Positions 8,314 to 18,065 are shown, counted from the first letter of the stretch. The stretch: DNA of 51,113 bases from Streptomyces albospinus (GCF_014648695.1 NZ_BMRP01000004.1:357355-408467); one strand, 5' to 3'. The notes: generated by a model not told the origin, from the letters alone. Numbers and translations: made by a program.

Positions 8314-9082
8314 CGGCCGCCCCCTCCTCGTCGTCGTGCCCGCCGTCCACGGGGGCGTCGGCAGCGTCCTGCTCCGGGCGGCCGGTGCGCACCAGCACCA
8401 CGTCCGGGGCGTCCTGCGGCGGCTCGCTGCACACCGCGAGCACGGTGGTGCCGGCCGCCGCGAGGGAGCGCAGCATCGCCCAGGCCGCGGCGCGCTCCTC
8501 GTCGGACAGCTTCAGATCGGTGTCGTCCACGGCCAGCAGCCGGGGGCCGCCGATCAGCGCCAGCGCCACGGACAGTCGCAGCGCCTCCAGCCGCTCCAGA
8601 TCGCGTACGGAGGTGCGGATCCCCTTGGGCAGCGCGTCGAGGTCCAGCCCGGCGGCGGTGAGCGCGTCGTCCACGAGGGCGCGGGCCGCGGCCCGGCGCT
8701 CCTGCCGAGGCCGCAGCAGGGTGGCGAGCGAACCGCCGAACCGGCCCTGCAACAGGGCACGTTCGCGCAGATGCTCGCCCACGGTCAGCGCCGGGTCGAG
8801 CTCGGCGATCCCGGGCACATGGGCGAGCGCGGTGACGGACCGGACCGCGGCCATCTTCTTGGGCAGCGGCAGCCCGCCGACCTCGGCGGTGCCTTCGGCG
8901 GTCTTCATCCGGCCGGTGAGCGCGAGCAGCAGACATGTACGGCCGGAGCCCGACGGTCCCTGTACGGCGATCAGCGCGCCGGGCTCCGCGGTGATGTCGA
9001 TGCCTCGGAACGCCCATCCGCGGGGGCCCTTGACCCCGTATCCCGCGGCCGTGACCGCCGCCCCGTGCGGGGTGCTGTCCAC
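8285..9082 (-). CDS. ABC transporter ATP-binding protein
   Basis: A 265-residue nucleotide-binding subunit. Walker A is GPSGSGRTCLLL around residue 40, with Arg instead of the usual Lys after GSG (GSGRT). The signature region is degenerate (RDLERLEALRLSVALA, where LSGGQ is expected) and Walker B reads LLAVDDTD, with Asp at the position of the usual catalytic Glu. These departures suggest weak ATPase activity or a divergent subfamily that pairs with YhgE-like permeases. The GTG at 9082 has GGAGGG upstream. It is the first gene of a three-gene operon with the overlapping permease and TetR genes. Confidence 0.82.
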   Translation of the reverse strand: MDSTPHGAAVTAAGYGVKGPRGWAFRGIDITAEPGALIAVQGPSGSGRTCLLLALTGRMKTAEGTAEVGGLPLPKKMAAVRSVTALAHVPGIAELDPALTVGEHLRERALLQGRFGGSLATLLRPRQERRAAARALVDDALTAAGLDLDALPKGIRTSVRDLERLEALRLSVALALIGGPRLLAVDDTDLKLSDEERAAAWAMLRSLAAAGTTVLAVCSEPPQDAPDVVLVRTGRPEQDAADAPVDGGHDDEEGAADALAEAGRA

Positions 9083-9091
9083 GATCCCTCC

Positions 9092-9113
9092 TTGAACTGA
9101 CTGGTCAGTTCAA
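9092..9113. promoter_or_regulatory. TetR-type operator
   Basis: Inverted repeat with 10-bp arms TTGAACTGAC and GTCAGTTCAA around a central TG. It lies between the -10 and the ribosome-binding site of the minus-strand ABC-YhgE-TetR operon, an ideal roadblock position. The size and symmetry are typical of TetR-family operators. The TetR gene closing the operon is the obvious candidate binder. Confidence 0.8.
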
Positions 9114-9115
9114 AA

Positions 9116-9145
9116 AGTATGGGGATTCCGCGACTCTTTCCGCAA
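9116..9145 (-). promoter_or_regulatory. Promoter of the ABC-YhgE-TetR operon
   Basis: On the minus strand: TTGCGG (9140-9145), an 18-bp spacer, CATACT (9116-9121), followed directly by the operator. It resembles the primary sigma (HrdB) consensus. Confidence 0.6.
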
Positions 9146-9288
9146 GGGGTTCGCGACGATCCGTGCGGGACGCACCCCCCACCCGTGCCGCGGCGGTGAC
9201 CCGCACCCCCGGCAATCCCCCTCGATTCGGACGAAAGTGCAGGTCAGGGCCGGTTGTCAGTGGTGTACCTCACGATGGGGTCAGCGGT

Positions 9289-9304
9289 CCGAATCGGCAT
9301 TCGG
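9289..9304. promoter_or_regulatory. Small dyad upstream of HEPN gene
   Basis: CCGAAT-CGGC-ATTCGG inverted repeat, 35 bp before the start codon of the HEPN-domain gene. A possible operator or weak hairpin in the leader. Confidence 0.3.
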
Positions 9305-9338
9305 TCCTGAACCGGCATGCGACGACAGGAGGTTCGTC

Positions 9339-9842
9339 ATGGCAGCTCGTCCCACCGCGGGCAGCTCCGCTGCGTACGGTCCCCCGAGCGATGTCCACCC
9401 CGTCCTGCGGCGGACGGCAGCGCCATCCGCCGCCCTCGACCTGCTCGCCCAGGCTCAGCACGGCCTCGACGAGGCCCAGACCCTGGAAAGCCCCAACGAG
9501 CGGTTCGCCACGGCCCATCTGGCCGCGCTGCGCACCGCAGCCGCCGTCCTCGCCGTCCGCGGCCGACCGGAGACCACTGTGCGTCGGAGGCAGCGTATCC
9601 GGAGCGCGTGGGACGTGCTGCCGGAGGTCGCTCCCGAACTGGCCGAGTGGAGCGCCCTGTTCGCGGCCGGCGCCGGCCGGCGGGCCAGGGCGGAGGCCGG
9701 CATAGCCGGCGCGGCCGGCCACCGTGACGCCGACGACCTGCTGCGCGATGCGGAGATGTTCCTGCACCTCGTGGAGCGGCTGCTGCGGATCCAGCCGGCA
9801 CTCCCGCCGCAGCGCGCGGAGCGGACGGAACGGGCGGGCTGA
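9339..9842 (+). CDS. SAV_6107-family HEPN domain protein
   Basis: A 167-residue helical protein resembling the actinobacterial SAV_6107-type HEPN family. HEPN folds often act as RNases or nucleotide-binding partners of toxin systems, but the canonical RxxxxH catalytic motif is not evident here. The recognisable core is ALDLLAQAQHGLDEAQ ... RFATAHLAALRTAAAVLA ... SAWDVLPEVAPELAEWSALF, ending in a helix with DADDLLRDAEMFLHLVERLL. I placed the start at ATG 9339 because AGGAGG lies 6 nt upstream; the open frame extends further 5' without such a site. Function is unknown. Confidence 0.75.
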   Translation: MAARPTAGSSAAYGPPSDVHPVLRRTAAPSAALDLLAQAQHGLDEAQTLESPNERFATAHLAALRTAAAVLAVRGRPETTVRRRQRIRSAWDVLPEVAPELAEWSALFAAGAGRRARAEAGIAGAAGHRDADDLLRDAEMFLHLVERLLRIQPALPPQRAERTERAG

Positions 9843-9933
9843 GCGCGGCAGCGCGGGCAGGAACGGCGCGGCAGCGCGGGCGGGAGCAGCGCGGCAGCGC
9901 GGACGGGAACAGCGCGGCGGCGCGGGCTGCACG
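9843..9933. repeat. 23-bp GC-rich tandem repeat
   Basis: Three 23-bp units (9843-9865, 9866-9888, 9889-9911), each starting GCGCGGCAGCGCGG and ending around GGAAC/GGAGC, followed by a diverged 22-bp unit to 9933. Degenerate GCGCGG-rich sequence continues to about 10040. The array begins directly after the stop of the HEPN gene. Confidence 0.8.
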
Positions 9934-10100
9934 GCGCGGGGATGCGGGCAGCGCCGCGGGGGATGGGCAGCGCACTGCACCGCGCGGGCTGCGCGGGCCG
10001 GCCGAGCGCGGCGGCGCGGGCTGGGCACGGCGCCGGACGGAATACGGAATAGGGTGGTGAGCGACTGGATGTTCATGCCCCCGCCGAGGAGCCACCCGCC

Positions 10101-10856
10101 GTGTCTGACCTGCTGCGCCCGCGCGCATCCCTTCGTACCGCCGTGGTCTGGGAGGTCCTCAAAGACGCCCTGGAGCGCCGGGTCAAGGCCGCCGGGCGCG
10201 ACGCCCTGGACGTCCTCGACACCGGCGGCGGCAGCGGTAACTTCGCCGTGCCGGTGGCCCGTCTCGGCCACCGCGTCACGGTCGTCGACCCCAGCCCGAA
10301 CGCCCTCTTCGCCCTGGAGCGCCGGGCCGCGGAGGCCGGGGTGGCCGACCGGATCAGCGGGGTCCAGGGCGACGCCCACGGCCTGTTCCAGGTCGTCGAG
10401 CGCAGCGGCTACGACGCCGTGCTGTGCCACGGCGTGCTGGAGTACGTCGACGACCCCGCCGAGGGCCTGCGCAACGTCGCCGACGCGCTGCGCCCGGCCG
10501 GCACCCTCAGCCTGCTCGCCGCCGGCCTGGGCGGGGCGGTCCTCGCCCGCGCCCTGGCGGGCCACTTCACCGAGGCCCGCCACGCCCTCACCGACCCCTC
10601 GGGTCGCTGGGGCCAGGGCGACCCGGTCCCGCGCCGGTTCACCGCCGACCAGCTCATCGAACTGGTCACCGCCACCGGCCTCAAGGTCGGCGCGGTGCAC
10701 GGAGTACGGGTCTTCGCCGACCTGGTCCCCGGCGTGCTGGTCGACACCGAGCCCGGCGCCATGGACGCGCTGCTGAAGCTGGAGGCCGCCGCTGCCGAGC
10801 AGCCCGCCTTCCACTCCGTGGCCACCCAGCTGCACGTCCTCGCCGAGCGCGACTGA
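10101..10856 (+). CDS. SAM-dependent methyltransferase
   Basis: A 251-residue class I methyltransferase. Motif I is VLDTGGGSGNFAVPVARLG (SAM-binding glycine loop), motif II is VTVVDPSPNALFALE (acidic residue binding the ribose), then VQGDAHG and YDAVLCHGVLEYVDDPAEGLRNVADALRPAG (motifs for the adenine contact and post-I region). The fold resembles CmoA/UbiE-type small-molecule or tRNA methyltransferases; the substrate cannot be inferred. The start is a GTG at 10101. The next gene downstream, DUF3040, is 272 bp away and has its own promoter-like sequence. Confidence 0.88.
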   Translation: MSDLLRPRASLRTAVVWEVLKDALERRVKAAGRDALDVLDTGGGSGNFAVPVARLGHRVTVVDPSPNALFALERRAAEAGVADRISGVQGDAHGLFQVVERSGYDAVLCHGVLEYVDDPAEGLRNVADALRPAGTLSLLAAGLGGAVLARALAGHFTEARHALTDPSGRWGQGDPVPRRFTADQLIELVTATGLKVGAVHGVRVFADLVPGVLVDTEPGAMDALLKLEAAAAEQPAFHSVATQLHVLAERD

Positions 10857-11128
10857 CCGAGGACGGCTGGCCCCGCGGCGGCCCCGACCACCGCGTGCGG
10901 TCGGCCACAGGCCACCCGAACAGCCCCTTCGCCCCGTATGATCGGTGTACGACGTTCCGGCATGACGGACTGGCGGGTGGGGAATGCAGCCAGCATCACC
11001 ACCGGCCGCCGCGGCGGCTTGGCCAGTGAATTGGCGTAGAGGGGCGGGTTTCACGGGGGCGATTCCCTGCCTATCCTGAAAGGGTCGCACCCCGGTCGCC
11101 CCCCGCGACCGACGAGTAGGAGGACTCC

Positions 11129-11536
11129 GTGCCGCTCTCGGAGCACGAGCAGCGCATGCTCGAGCAAATGGAGCGAGCGCTGTACGCCGAAGATCCCAAG
11201 TTCGCGACAGCGCTTGAGGGAAGCGGGCTGCGTACGTACACCCGGCGACGGGTCTACCAAGCGGTCGCGGGCTTCCTGGTGGGTATCGCCCTGCTCATGG
11301 CCGGAATGGTCGCGCAGCAGATCTGGATCAGCGTGGTCGGCTTCCTCGTCATGCTCGGCTGTGCCGTACTGGCCGTCACCGGGTGGCGCAAGGCCCCGAA
11401 GACGGGCGAGCGGCGGGCGGGCGGGGCCCCCGGAGGCGTCGGCGGGCCGGCGCGACGGCAGGCCAGGCAGCGCCGCTCGATGATGGACCGTATCGAGGAC
11501 CGCTGGCAGCGCCGGCGCGACGAACAGGGCCACTGA
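11129..11536 (+). CDS. DUF3040 family membrane protein
   Basis: A 135-residue actinobacterial protein with the DUF3040 N-terminus PLSEHEQRMLEQMERALYAEDPKFA, then two closely spaced transmembrane helices (residues about 48-66 and 69-86), and a basic Gly/Arg-rich tail. Function is unknown; the family is widespread in actinobacteria, often near division genes. The GTG at 11129 is preceded by AGGAGG at 7 nt. A candidate promoter (TTCACG, 16 bp, TATCCT) lies at about 11052-11079. Confidence 0.88.
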   Translation: MPLSEHEQRMLEQMERALYAEDPKFATALEGSGLRTYTRRRVYQAVAGFLVGIALLMAGMVAQQIWISVVGFLVMLGCAVLAVTGWRKAPKTGERRAGGAPGGVGGPARRQARQRRSMMDRIEDRWQRRRDEQGH

Positions 11537-12187
11537 CCGGCTTCTGGCCAGCCGCTGAGGGGCGCTCCGCGTCTGTACGCTCCGAAGCCCCGCAGCGATG
11601 CCCAGCGGAGATGTCCCGCAGCGTGGAACGGCCTGATCGTCTCCGCACGAGAGCCCCCGCTCGATCTCTTCGCCGAGTTTCACCCGCTTTGGCTGGGATG
11701 CACCAGGGCGAGCCGTGACCGGTCGAGGAACGGTTCTTCTCGGTGCAATGGTGAGTGGTGTCGCCGCCGTGGCGGGCTGAGCCGAGCTGCGCCGCGTGCG
11801 CACGGGCCGTGGTGCTTCCATACGATGTCGTGGTGCGGCCCCCGATCCTGTCGGGGGCCGCACCACGTTGCCCTGACGCGTGACCTGGCCGGGGGCCGGG
11901 GCTGCCCCACCCGTAGGGCCTGCCCGACCTGTCTTGGCTTCTGACCGGGCCGGACGGCGGAAGCCAGGACAGGTCCGCAGGCCTCCACCCGGCGCGCGGC
12001 GCTTGCCGCGGAAGGTGCACGCCCGTCTCCGTCCTGTACTCACCCGGGCCCGGTCGCCGACACGCCGGAGCCCGAGCCGCCGCATCACACCGGGCGCCGC
12101 GCGTCCGCACCCCACGCGTCCGACCTGCCGGTGACCGGCACCGGTGACCGGCGGCTCGGCGCGCGGGCGGAGCGTCGCGGACGCGCC
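11537..12187. other. 650-bp gap without a convincing gene
   Basis: Open frames here have poor third-position GC bias and match nothing recognisable. Two structures are visible: a 16-bp perfect hairpin at 11830-11866, and two copies of the self-complementary CCGGTGACCGG at 12128-12138 and 12141-12151 just past the end of the transglutaminase gene. The region separates the convergent DUF3040 and transglutaminase genes. Confidence 0.5.
11830..11866. terminator. Strong hairpin terminator
   Basis: A 16-bp perfect stem (GTGGTGCGGCCCCCGA at 11830-11845 with its complement at 11851-11866) and a 5-nt loop. It lies between convergent transcription units, so it could stop either. A small RNA ending here cannot be excluded. 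Confidence 0.75.
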
Positions 12188-14611
12188 CTACGCCCGCGAG
12201 CCGGGCCGTCGGCGTGACCGGAGAGCGGCCGTGGCGCGCCGTGCCGCGGCCACCGGGCGGCTGCCGCGGCAGCGCAGCAGCACGGCCGACCACCGGTCCG
12301 CGCAGGCCCACCGGAGGCGGGCCGCGGAGCGCGGGGCGATGCCGGCGCGCAGCCGCAGGCCGCGGGTCGCCCCGTCCCGCAGGCCGGACCGCACCAGCCG
12401 GACGTCCGCGGTGAGCCCGGTCGCCGGCAGCGGCTGCGGGGAGTACAGAACCTGTTCCACCGCCGCCGCGACGCGCCGGGCGGCACCGGCGGCGTCCGGT
12501 TGCAGATCCCCGACACGAATGATTCGCGCCGCCGCCTTGCGCGGGGTCAGCGACTCGTCCGGCAGGATGCCGAAGTCCCAGCCGGTGTCCAGCAGCTCCC
12601 GCCAGGCGGCGAGGGTGGCCTCCGCGCCGTCGCCGGCCGGTCCGCCGCCCGCCAGCCGCCGGGCGCGCGTACGGACCCGCCACAGCAGCGGGACCGCGAG
12701 CAGCAGCACGACGAGCAGCACCGCCGCCACCAGACCCACCAGCGGCCACGGCGAGGGGCCGCCGCCCGGCGGGCCGGATCCGGGCAGGGCAGGCGCCGAC
12801 AGGCACGCCGCGCCGGACCCGGCCCGGTGCTCACCGGGGCCGCAGGACGGGCCCGCGGACGGTTCGGACGAGGGGGCCGCGGACTGTGCGGGCTCGGGAG
12901 CGGGGCTGCCGGGACCGGTCGGGTGCGAGGTGTCCGGGGAGGCGTAGTCCGGGACGCTGCCACGACTCGGGGTCGGCTCGAAGCGGGTCCAGCCGACGCC
13001 CTGGAAGTACAGCTCCGGCCAGGCGTGTGCGTCCTTGAGGCCGACCGAGGTCGTGCCGTCGGGCTGCTTGGTGCCCGGTGTGAAGCCGACCGCGACCCGG
13101 GCCGGGATGCCCAGGGTGCGTGCCATCGCCGCCATCGAGAACGAGAAGTGGACGCAGAAGCCCTGTTTGTCCTCCAGGAAGCGGGCTATCGCCTCGGAGC
13201 CGCTGCCCGCCCGGACCTCGGTGTTGTAGCTGAAGCCGCCGTAGAGCGCGAACCAGTCCTGGAGCTTGACGGCCTTGGCGTACGCGGTCGTGGCGCCCCG
13301 GGTCACCTGGCGGGCGGTGGTGCGGACGACCGAGGGGAGGGTGTCCGGCACCTTGGTGTACTCGTGCAGCAGCGCGGCCGGCGGCGCCGGGGCATCGGCC
13401 AGCTGCTGGGCGGTGGGCCGCAGCTGGAGGCTCTCGACCTGGTATTGCAGGCCGTGGGTGTTCTGTCCGCGGTCGCCGACCAGGGTGCGGCCCTCGGGCT
13501 CGAAGCGCCAGCGGCCGGGGATGTCCACCTTGGACGCCGGGTACGGGAGCGGCAGCCAGTTCTGGGCGTACCACGGGGCGGTCGAGATGGAGGTGTTGAT
13601 CCGGGTGTTCGCCACCGTGGAGCTCAGGCCGGCCGGGCTCGGCAATTCGCCGGGGACGTCGGTGACCGTCCGCTCGGACGGCTTCCAGGTCGTGCCGTCG
13701 AACTGGTCCAGGGCGACGATCCGCAGATACATCTCCCGGGTGTCGGCCGCGGTCGTGCGGTAGTTGAGGACCTCGCGGTCCTCCGGTTGGTTCAGGCTGT
13801 CCTGGAGCGAGACCAGCGGGTTGATCGCGGAGATGGTGCCGCCCCCGCCGCCCGGGCCGGCGGCACCGGCGGCCGGGCCGAGCAGCCCGCCGCCCATGGA
13901 CGGCAGCACGGCGGGCACCGCCAGCGCGATCCCCAGCGCCAGCGCGCCGATCCGGCGGCCCGTACGGACCGGTACCGGCGCCGGCCCGTCGGCGAACCCC
14001 GGCCGGCCCGTGCCCGCACCGCGGAAGACCCGGCCCCACTGGGAGAGCCGGTCGCGGCCCTCGGCGAGCAGAAGCAGCAGATAGCCGGCGGCGGCCACCA
14101 GGAACCACAGCCAGCCGGAGCCGCCCTGGGAGAGCCCGGCCGCCACCGAATAGAGCGCGAGCAGCGGCAGCCCGGCCGGCGCGGCGCTGCGGTAGGTGAC
14201 CGCCAGCGCGTCCACGACCACGCCGATCAGCAGCACCCCGGCGACCAGCAGCAGCCGGATTCCGGGGGTGACGGGGGCCGGGATGGCGTACCGGCCGACA
14301 TCGTGCACGCCCTCCTGCACCAGGCTGCCGAGGGCGGCGATGGCGTCCGGGCCCGGCAGCAGCCCGGCCAGCGCCTGGTCGCGCGCGAACAGCACGGTCA
14401 GCAGCAGTACGACCGCCAGCACCTGCGTGCCGATGGTCAGGGGCCTGGCCAGCGGGACCCGCCGGGCCAGCGCCCCCACGCCGGTCACCAGCGCCAGCAG
14501 GACGGCGGCCTGGAACATCCAGCTGATCGGATCCACCAGCGGCAGCAGCGTGCATGCGGCACACAGCGTCGCCACCATCGCGCACAGCGCCAGCCGCGCC
14601 CGGCCGCTCAT
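12188..14611 (-). CDS. Transglutaminase-like membrane protein (TgpA-type)
   Basis: An 807-residue protein in TgpA order. An N-terminal bundle of transmembrane helices (DUF3488 type) spans residues about 5-235, followed by a long extracytoplasmic transglutaminase-like core. Cys lies in KQGFCVHFSFSMAAMARTLG, His in LKDAHAWPELYF, and the third acid position reads RFEPTP (Glu, where Asp is common). A Pro/Ser-rich linker, a single helix (LVGLVAAVLLVVLLLAVPLLW) and a C-terminal DUF4129-like cytoplasmic domain follow. It forms an operon with the DUF58 and MoxR genes, a frequent trio whose ATPase is thought to act as a chaperone. The ATG at 14611 has a GGCAGGAG site. Confidence 0.9.
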   Translation of the reverse strand: MSGRARLALCAMVATLCAACTLLPLVDPISWMFQAAVLLALVTGVGALARRVPLARPLTIGTQVLAVVLLLTVLFARDQALAGLLPGPDAIAALGSLVQEGVHDVGRYAIPAPVTPGIRLLLVAGVLLIGVVVDALAVTYRSAAPAGLPLLALYSVAAGLSQGGSGWLWFLVAAAGYLLLLLAEGRDRLSQWGRVFRGAGTGRPGFADGPAPVPVRTGRRIGALALGIALAVPAVLPSMGGGLLGPAAGAAGPGGGGGTISAINPLVSLQDSLNQPEDREVLNYRTTAADTREMYLRIVALDQFDGTTWKPSERTVTDVPGELPSPAGLSSTVANTRINTSISTAPWYAQNWLPLPYPASKVDIPGRWRFEPEGRTLVGDRGQNTHGLQYQVESLQLRPTAQQLADAPAPPAALLHEYTKVPDTLPSVVRTTARQVTRGATTAYAKAVKLQDWFALYGGFSYNTEVRAGSGSEAIARFLEDKQGFCVHFSFSMAAMARTLGIPARVAVGFTPGTKQPDGTTSVGLKDAHAWPELYFQGVGWTRFEPTPSRGSVPDYASPDTSHPTGPGSPAPEPAQSAAPSSEPSAGPSCGPGEHRAGSGAACLSAPALPGSGPPGGGPSPWPLVGLVAAVLLVVLLLAVPLLWRVRTRARRLAGGGPAGDGAEATLAAWRELLDTGWDFGILPDESLTPRKAAARIIRVGDLQPDAAGAARRVAAAVEQVLYSPQPLPATGLTADVRLVRSGLRDGATRGLRLRAGIAPRSAARLRWACADRWSAVLLRCRGSRPVAAARRATAALRSRRRPGSRA

Positions 14612-14642
14612 GCTCCTGCCTCACTTCGCTCGGGAGCGCCGT

Positions 14643-16009
14643 TCACGCCCCACCTCCCGACGCCCTGCCGACCGGATCCGCCCCGGCCGCCGGCTCCGGA
14701 CCCGCTCCGGCCCCGTCCGCGGTCTGCCACAGCTCGGCCAGTGAGGCGCCCGGCTCCACCGGCAGCGCCGCCCAGCCCGCCTCGCGCAGCATCCGCAGCC
14801 GCTCGGCGACCGGTGTCTGCCCGCGGGAGACGCGGATCCTGCCGGGGCCGCGGGTCCAGGCGTCGCCGTCCAGGACGAACGCGAGCGCGGTGCTGCCGTG
14901 CCGGCGTATCCGGCCGGCGACCGCCGCCTGCCGCTCGTCCAGGTCGCCGAAGAAGCCGATCAGCAGTCCTTCCGTGCCGCCGCGCAGCGCCTCGTACGCC
15001 GCGGAGAGGCCCTCCTCGTCGGAGTGCTCCACGATCGCGAGGGTGTCCAGCAGCAGCCCGGCCGCGTCGGCGGACTCGCTGCCGCCGCCGCTGTCCGGGC
15101 CGGGAACCGAGCTGCCGGTGTCGGTCAGCAGCCGCACCGAGAACCGCCGCTCCAGCAGATGGAGCGCGACCGAGGCGGCGCCGGCGACCGCCCACTCGAA
15201 GGCCGAGTCGGGCCCGGAGCCCTCATGGGCGGTGGCGCGGGTGTCGAGCAGGATCGTGCAGCGGGCTTTTTGCGGCTGCTCCTCGCGGCGCACCATCAGC
15301 TCGCCGTAGCGCGCGGTGGAGCGCCAGTGGACCCGGCGCAGATCGTCGCCGTGCCGGTAGCCGCGCGGGATGACGTCGTCCTCCCCGGCCAGCGCGAGCG
15401 AGCGGTGGCCGCCGTCGCCGTACCCGGCGGCCTCGCCGGTCAGCCGGACCGCGGGCAGCGGCTCGACCCGGGGCACCACCGTCAGGGTGTCGGAGGCGCT
15501 GAAGGAGCGGGTCAGCTCGCACATGCCGAACGGGTCGGAGAGCCGCAGTTGCAGCGGGCCCAGCGGATACCGGCCGCGCAGGTCGGAGCGGACGCGGTAG
15601 GACACCTCCCGCCGGCCGCCGGCCTCTACCCGGTCCAGGACGAAGCGGGGCCGCGGCCCGAGTACATACGGCACCCGGTCCTGGAGCATCAGCACCCCCG
15701 TGGGCAGCCGGGAGACGTTCTCCATCCGCAGCCGGACCCGGGCCTCGGCGGCGGCGGAGACTCGGGCGGGGGAGAGGGTCCGGCTGCCCGCGACGCGGTA
15801 GCGGGTGCGGTGCAGGACCAGGACGCACACCAGCGGCAGCACCGCCAGCAGCAGGCCGACCCGCAGCAGATCCGCCTGCCCGAGGAGATACGAGCACGCC
15901 GCGGCGGCCAGCCCGGCCGCCAGGAACGACCGGCCGCGCGTCGTCAGCCCCCCGAGGGCCGCGCGCAGCCCGCCGGGCTCCGGGGTGCCCTCGCTCCCCC
16001 CGACGGACA

Positions 16010-16010
<1 letters not shown>
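14643..16010 (-). CDS. DUF58 domain protein
   Basis: A 455-residue protein. Two N-terminal membrane helices (FLAAGLAAAACSYLLG and LLRVGLLLAVLPLVCVLVL) are followed by a beta-rich region and the diagnostic DUF58 motif YRHGDDLRRVHWRSTARYGELMVRR around residue 225, within a von Willebrand A-like fold. The start at ATG 16010 shares one base with the MoxR stop (TGATG), so translation is coupled; a longer in-frame form exists but overlaps MoxR. Partners are the MoxR ATPase upstream and the transglutaminase-like protein downstream. The substrate of the complex is not known. Confidence 0.88.
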
Positions 16011-17032
<1,022 letters not shown>

Positions 17033-17248
17033 TCGGCCCTCCTCGGCCCGTACACGGGTGGCCGACGCCCCCTTGACGGACCCGGCCCTCCCCGATCGTG
17101 CATCGCGCCCGGCCACGGCCGGGGCGATGTCACCCAGGCATTCTTGCCGCCCGCGCGGCTTCGCGTCATGGCCTGTGGATAACTCACACCGTTGTGCCGG
17201 TCGCATCAGGGCAAGCCGGGCAATACGAGCCTGGGGCGGGAGTGGGCA

Positions 17249-17281
17249 GGCGGGATCGCCGCACGCCACGGCGGTCCCGCC
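17249..17281 (-). terminator. Terminator of the carbonic anhydrase gene
   Basis: GGCGGGATCGCCG (17249-17261) pairs with CGGCGGTCCCGCC (17269-17281) with one wobble and a 7-nt loop, immediately after the minus-strand stop codon at 17287. Confidence 0.65.
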
Positions 17282-17286
17282 CCACG

Positions 17287-17847
17287 TCAGCTCCGCGGAT
17301 CGATCTCCCGCAGAAGCCCCGTCGTCACGTCGAACACGAACCCGCGGACGTCGTCGGTGTGCGGCAGGAAGGGGGAGGTGCGCACCCGCTGCATGGACTG
17401 CCGGACGTCCTCGTCGAGGTCCTTGAACGCCTCGACCGCCCAGGTGGGCCGCTGCCCGACCTCGGCCGCCAGCTCGTGCCGGAAGTCCTCGGTCAGGCCC
17501 AGCAGGCCGCAGCCGGTGTGGTGGATGAGGACGACCGAGCGGGTGCCGAGTGCGCGCTGGCTGATCGTCAGGGAGCGGATGATGTCGTCGGTCACCACGC
17601 CGCCGGCGTTGCGGATGGTGTGGCAGTCGCCGAGCTCCAGGCCCAGCGCGGCGTGCAGGTCGATCCGGGCGTCCATACAGGCCACCACGGCGACCTTGAG
17701 GACCGGCCGGGCGTCCATTCCGGGGTCGGTGAAGGCAGCGGCATAGCGCTGGTTCGCCTCGACGAGGCGGTCGGTGACCGTGCCGCCGGCACGGTCGGCG
17801 GCGCTCTCAGGGGACGGGGGCAACGGCTGCGACGCAGGTATGGGCAT
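17287..17847 (-). CDS. Beta-class carbonic anhydrase
   Basis: A 186-residue beta-carbonic anhydrase that interconverts CO2 and bicarbonate. Zinc ligands and catalytic dyad are visible: ACMDARID (Cys plus the Asp-Arg pair) and IHHTGCG (His and Cys ligands), with the intervening IRNAGGVVTDDIIRSL helix. It is a small actinobacterial form. The start is taken at ATG 17847; an open frame continues 5' but lacks coding bias, and no clear ribosome-binding site is seen for this ATG. It is transcribed away from the dcw cluster. Confidence 0.88.
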   Translation of the reverse strand: MPIPASQPLPPSPESAADRAGGTVTDRLVEANQRYAAAFTDPGMDARPVLKVAVVACMDARIDLHAALGLELGDCHTIRNAGGVVTDDIIRSLTISQRALGTRSVVLIHHTGCGLLGLTEDFRHELAAEVGQRPTWAVEAFKDLDEDVRQSMQRVRTSPFLPHTDDVRGFVFDVTTGLLREIDPRS

Positions 17848-18031
17848 GGAATCAAGGTAATCGCCGATGGCTTGTTCAGCCGCATGTGAGGGCGGGCATA
17901 GGGGGCAACCTCGCAGCTTGTGAGGTAGTCCACAGACGCGTTCACGCCGGCGCGGGACGGGTGACGGCGCCGCGCGCGGCGCCGTCCGCACGCCCCCGGG
18001 AAGCCGCCGCGGGACGCGCGGAACCGGTTGA
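17848..18031. other. Divergent intergenic region with perfect palindrome
   Basis: No gene is visible between the carbonic anhydrase start and the dcw promoter. It contains a perfect 24-bp palindrome at 17963-17986 (half-site GACGGCGCCGCG) that could form a cruciform or act as a boundary, and otherwise GC-rich sequence. Confidence 0.5.
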
Positions 18032-18059
18032 TTGACCGGGGCAGCAGGTGGACTAAAGT
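18032..18059 (+). promoter_or_regulatory. dcw cluster promoter
   Basis: TTGACC (18032-18037), 16-bp spacer, TAAAGT (18054-18059), a good match to the vegetative HrdB-type consensus. It leaves a leader of about 300 nt before rsmH, or about 220 nt before the upstream mini-ORF. Confidence 0.65.
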
Positions 18060-18065
18060 GGCGCG

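Noticed and set aside
11051..12115. Possible minus-strand gene in the gap after DUF3040
   Set aside because: Low third-position GC, no ribosome-binding site and no recognisable domain; it also crosses a strong hairpin and DUF3040 itself.
17174..17182. Perfect match to a DnaA box (TGTGGATAA) near the MoxR gene start
   Set aside because: A single 9-mer with no cluster of boxes or AT-rich element; replication origins in Streptomyces hold many boxes near dnaA. Treated as chance.
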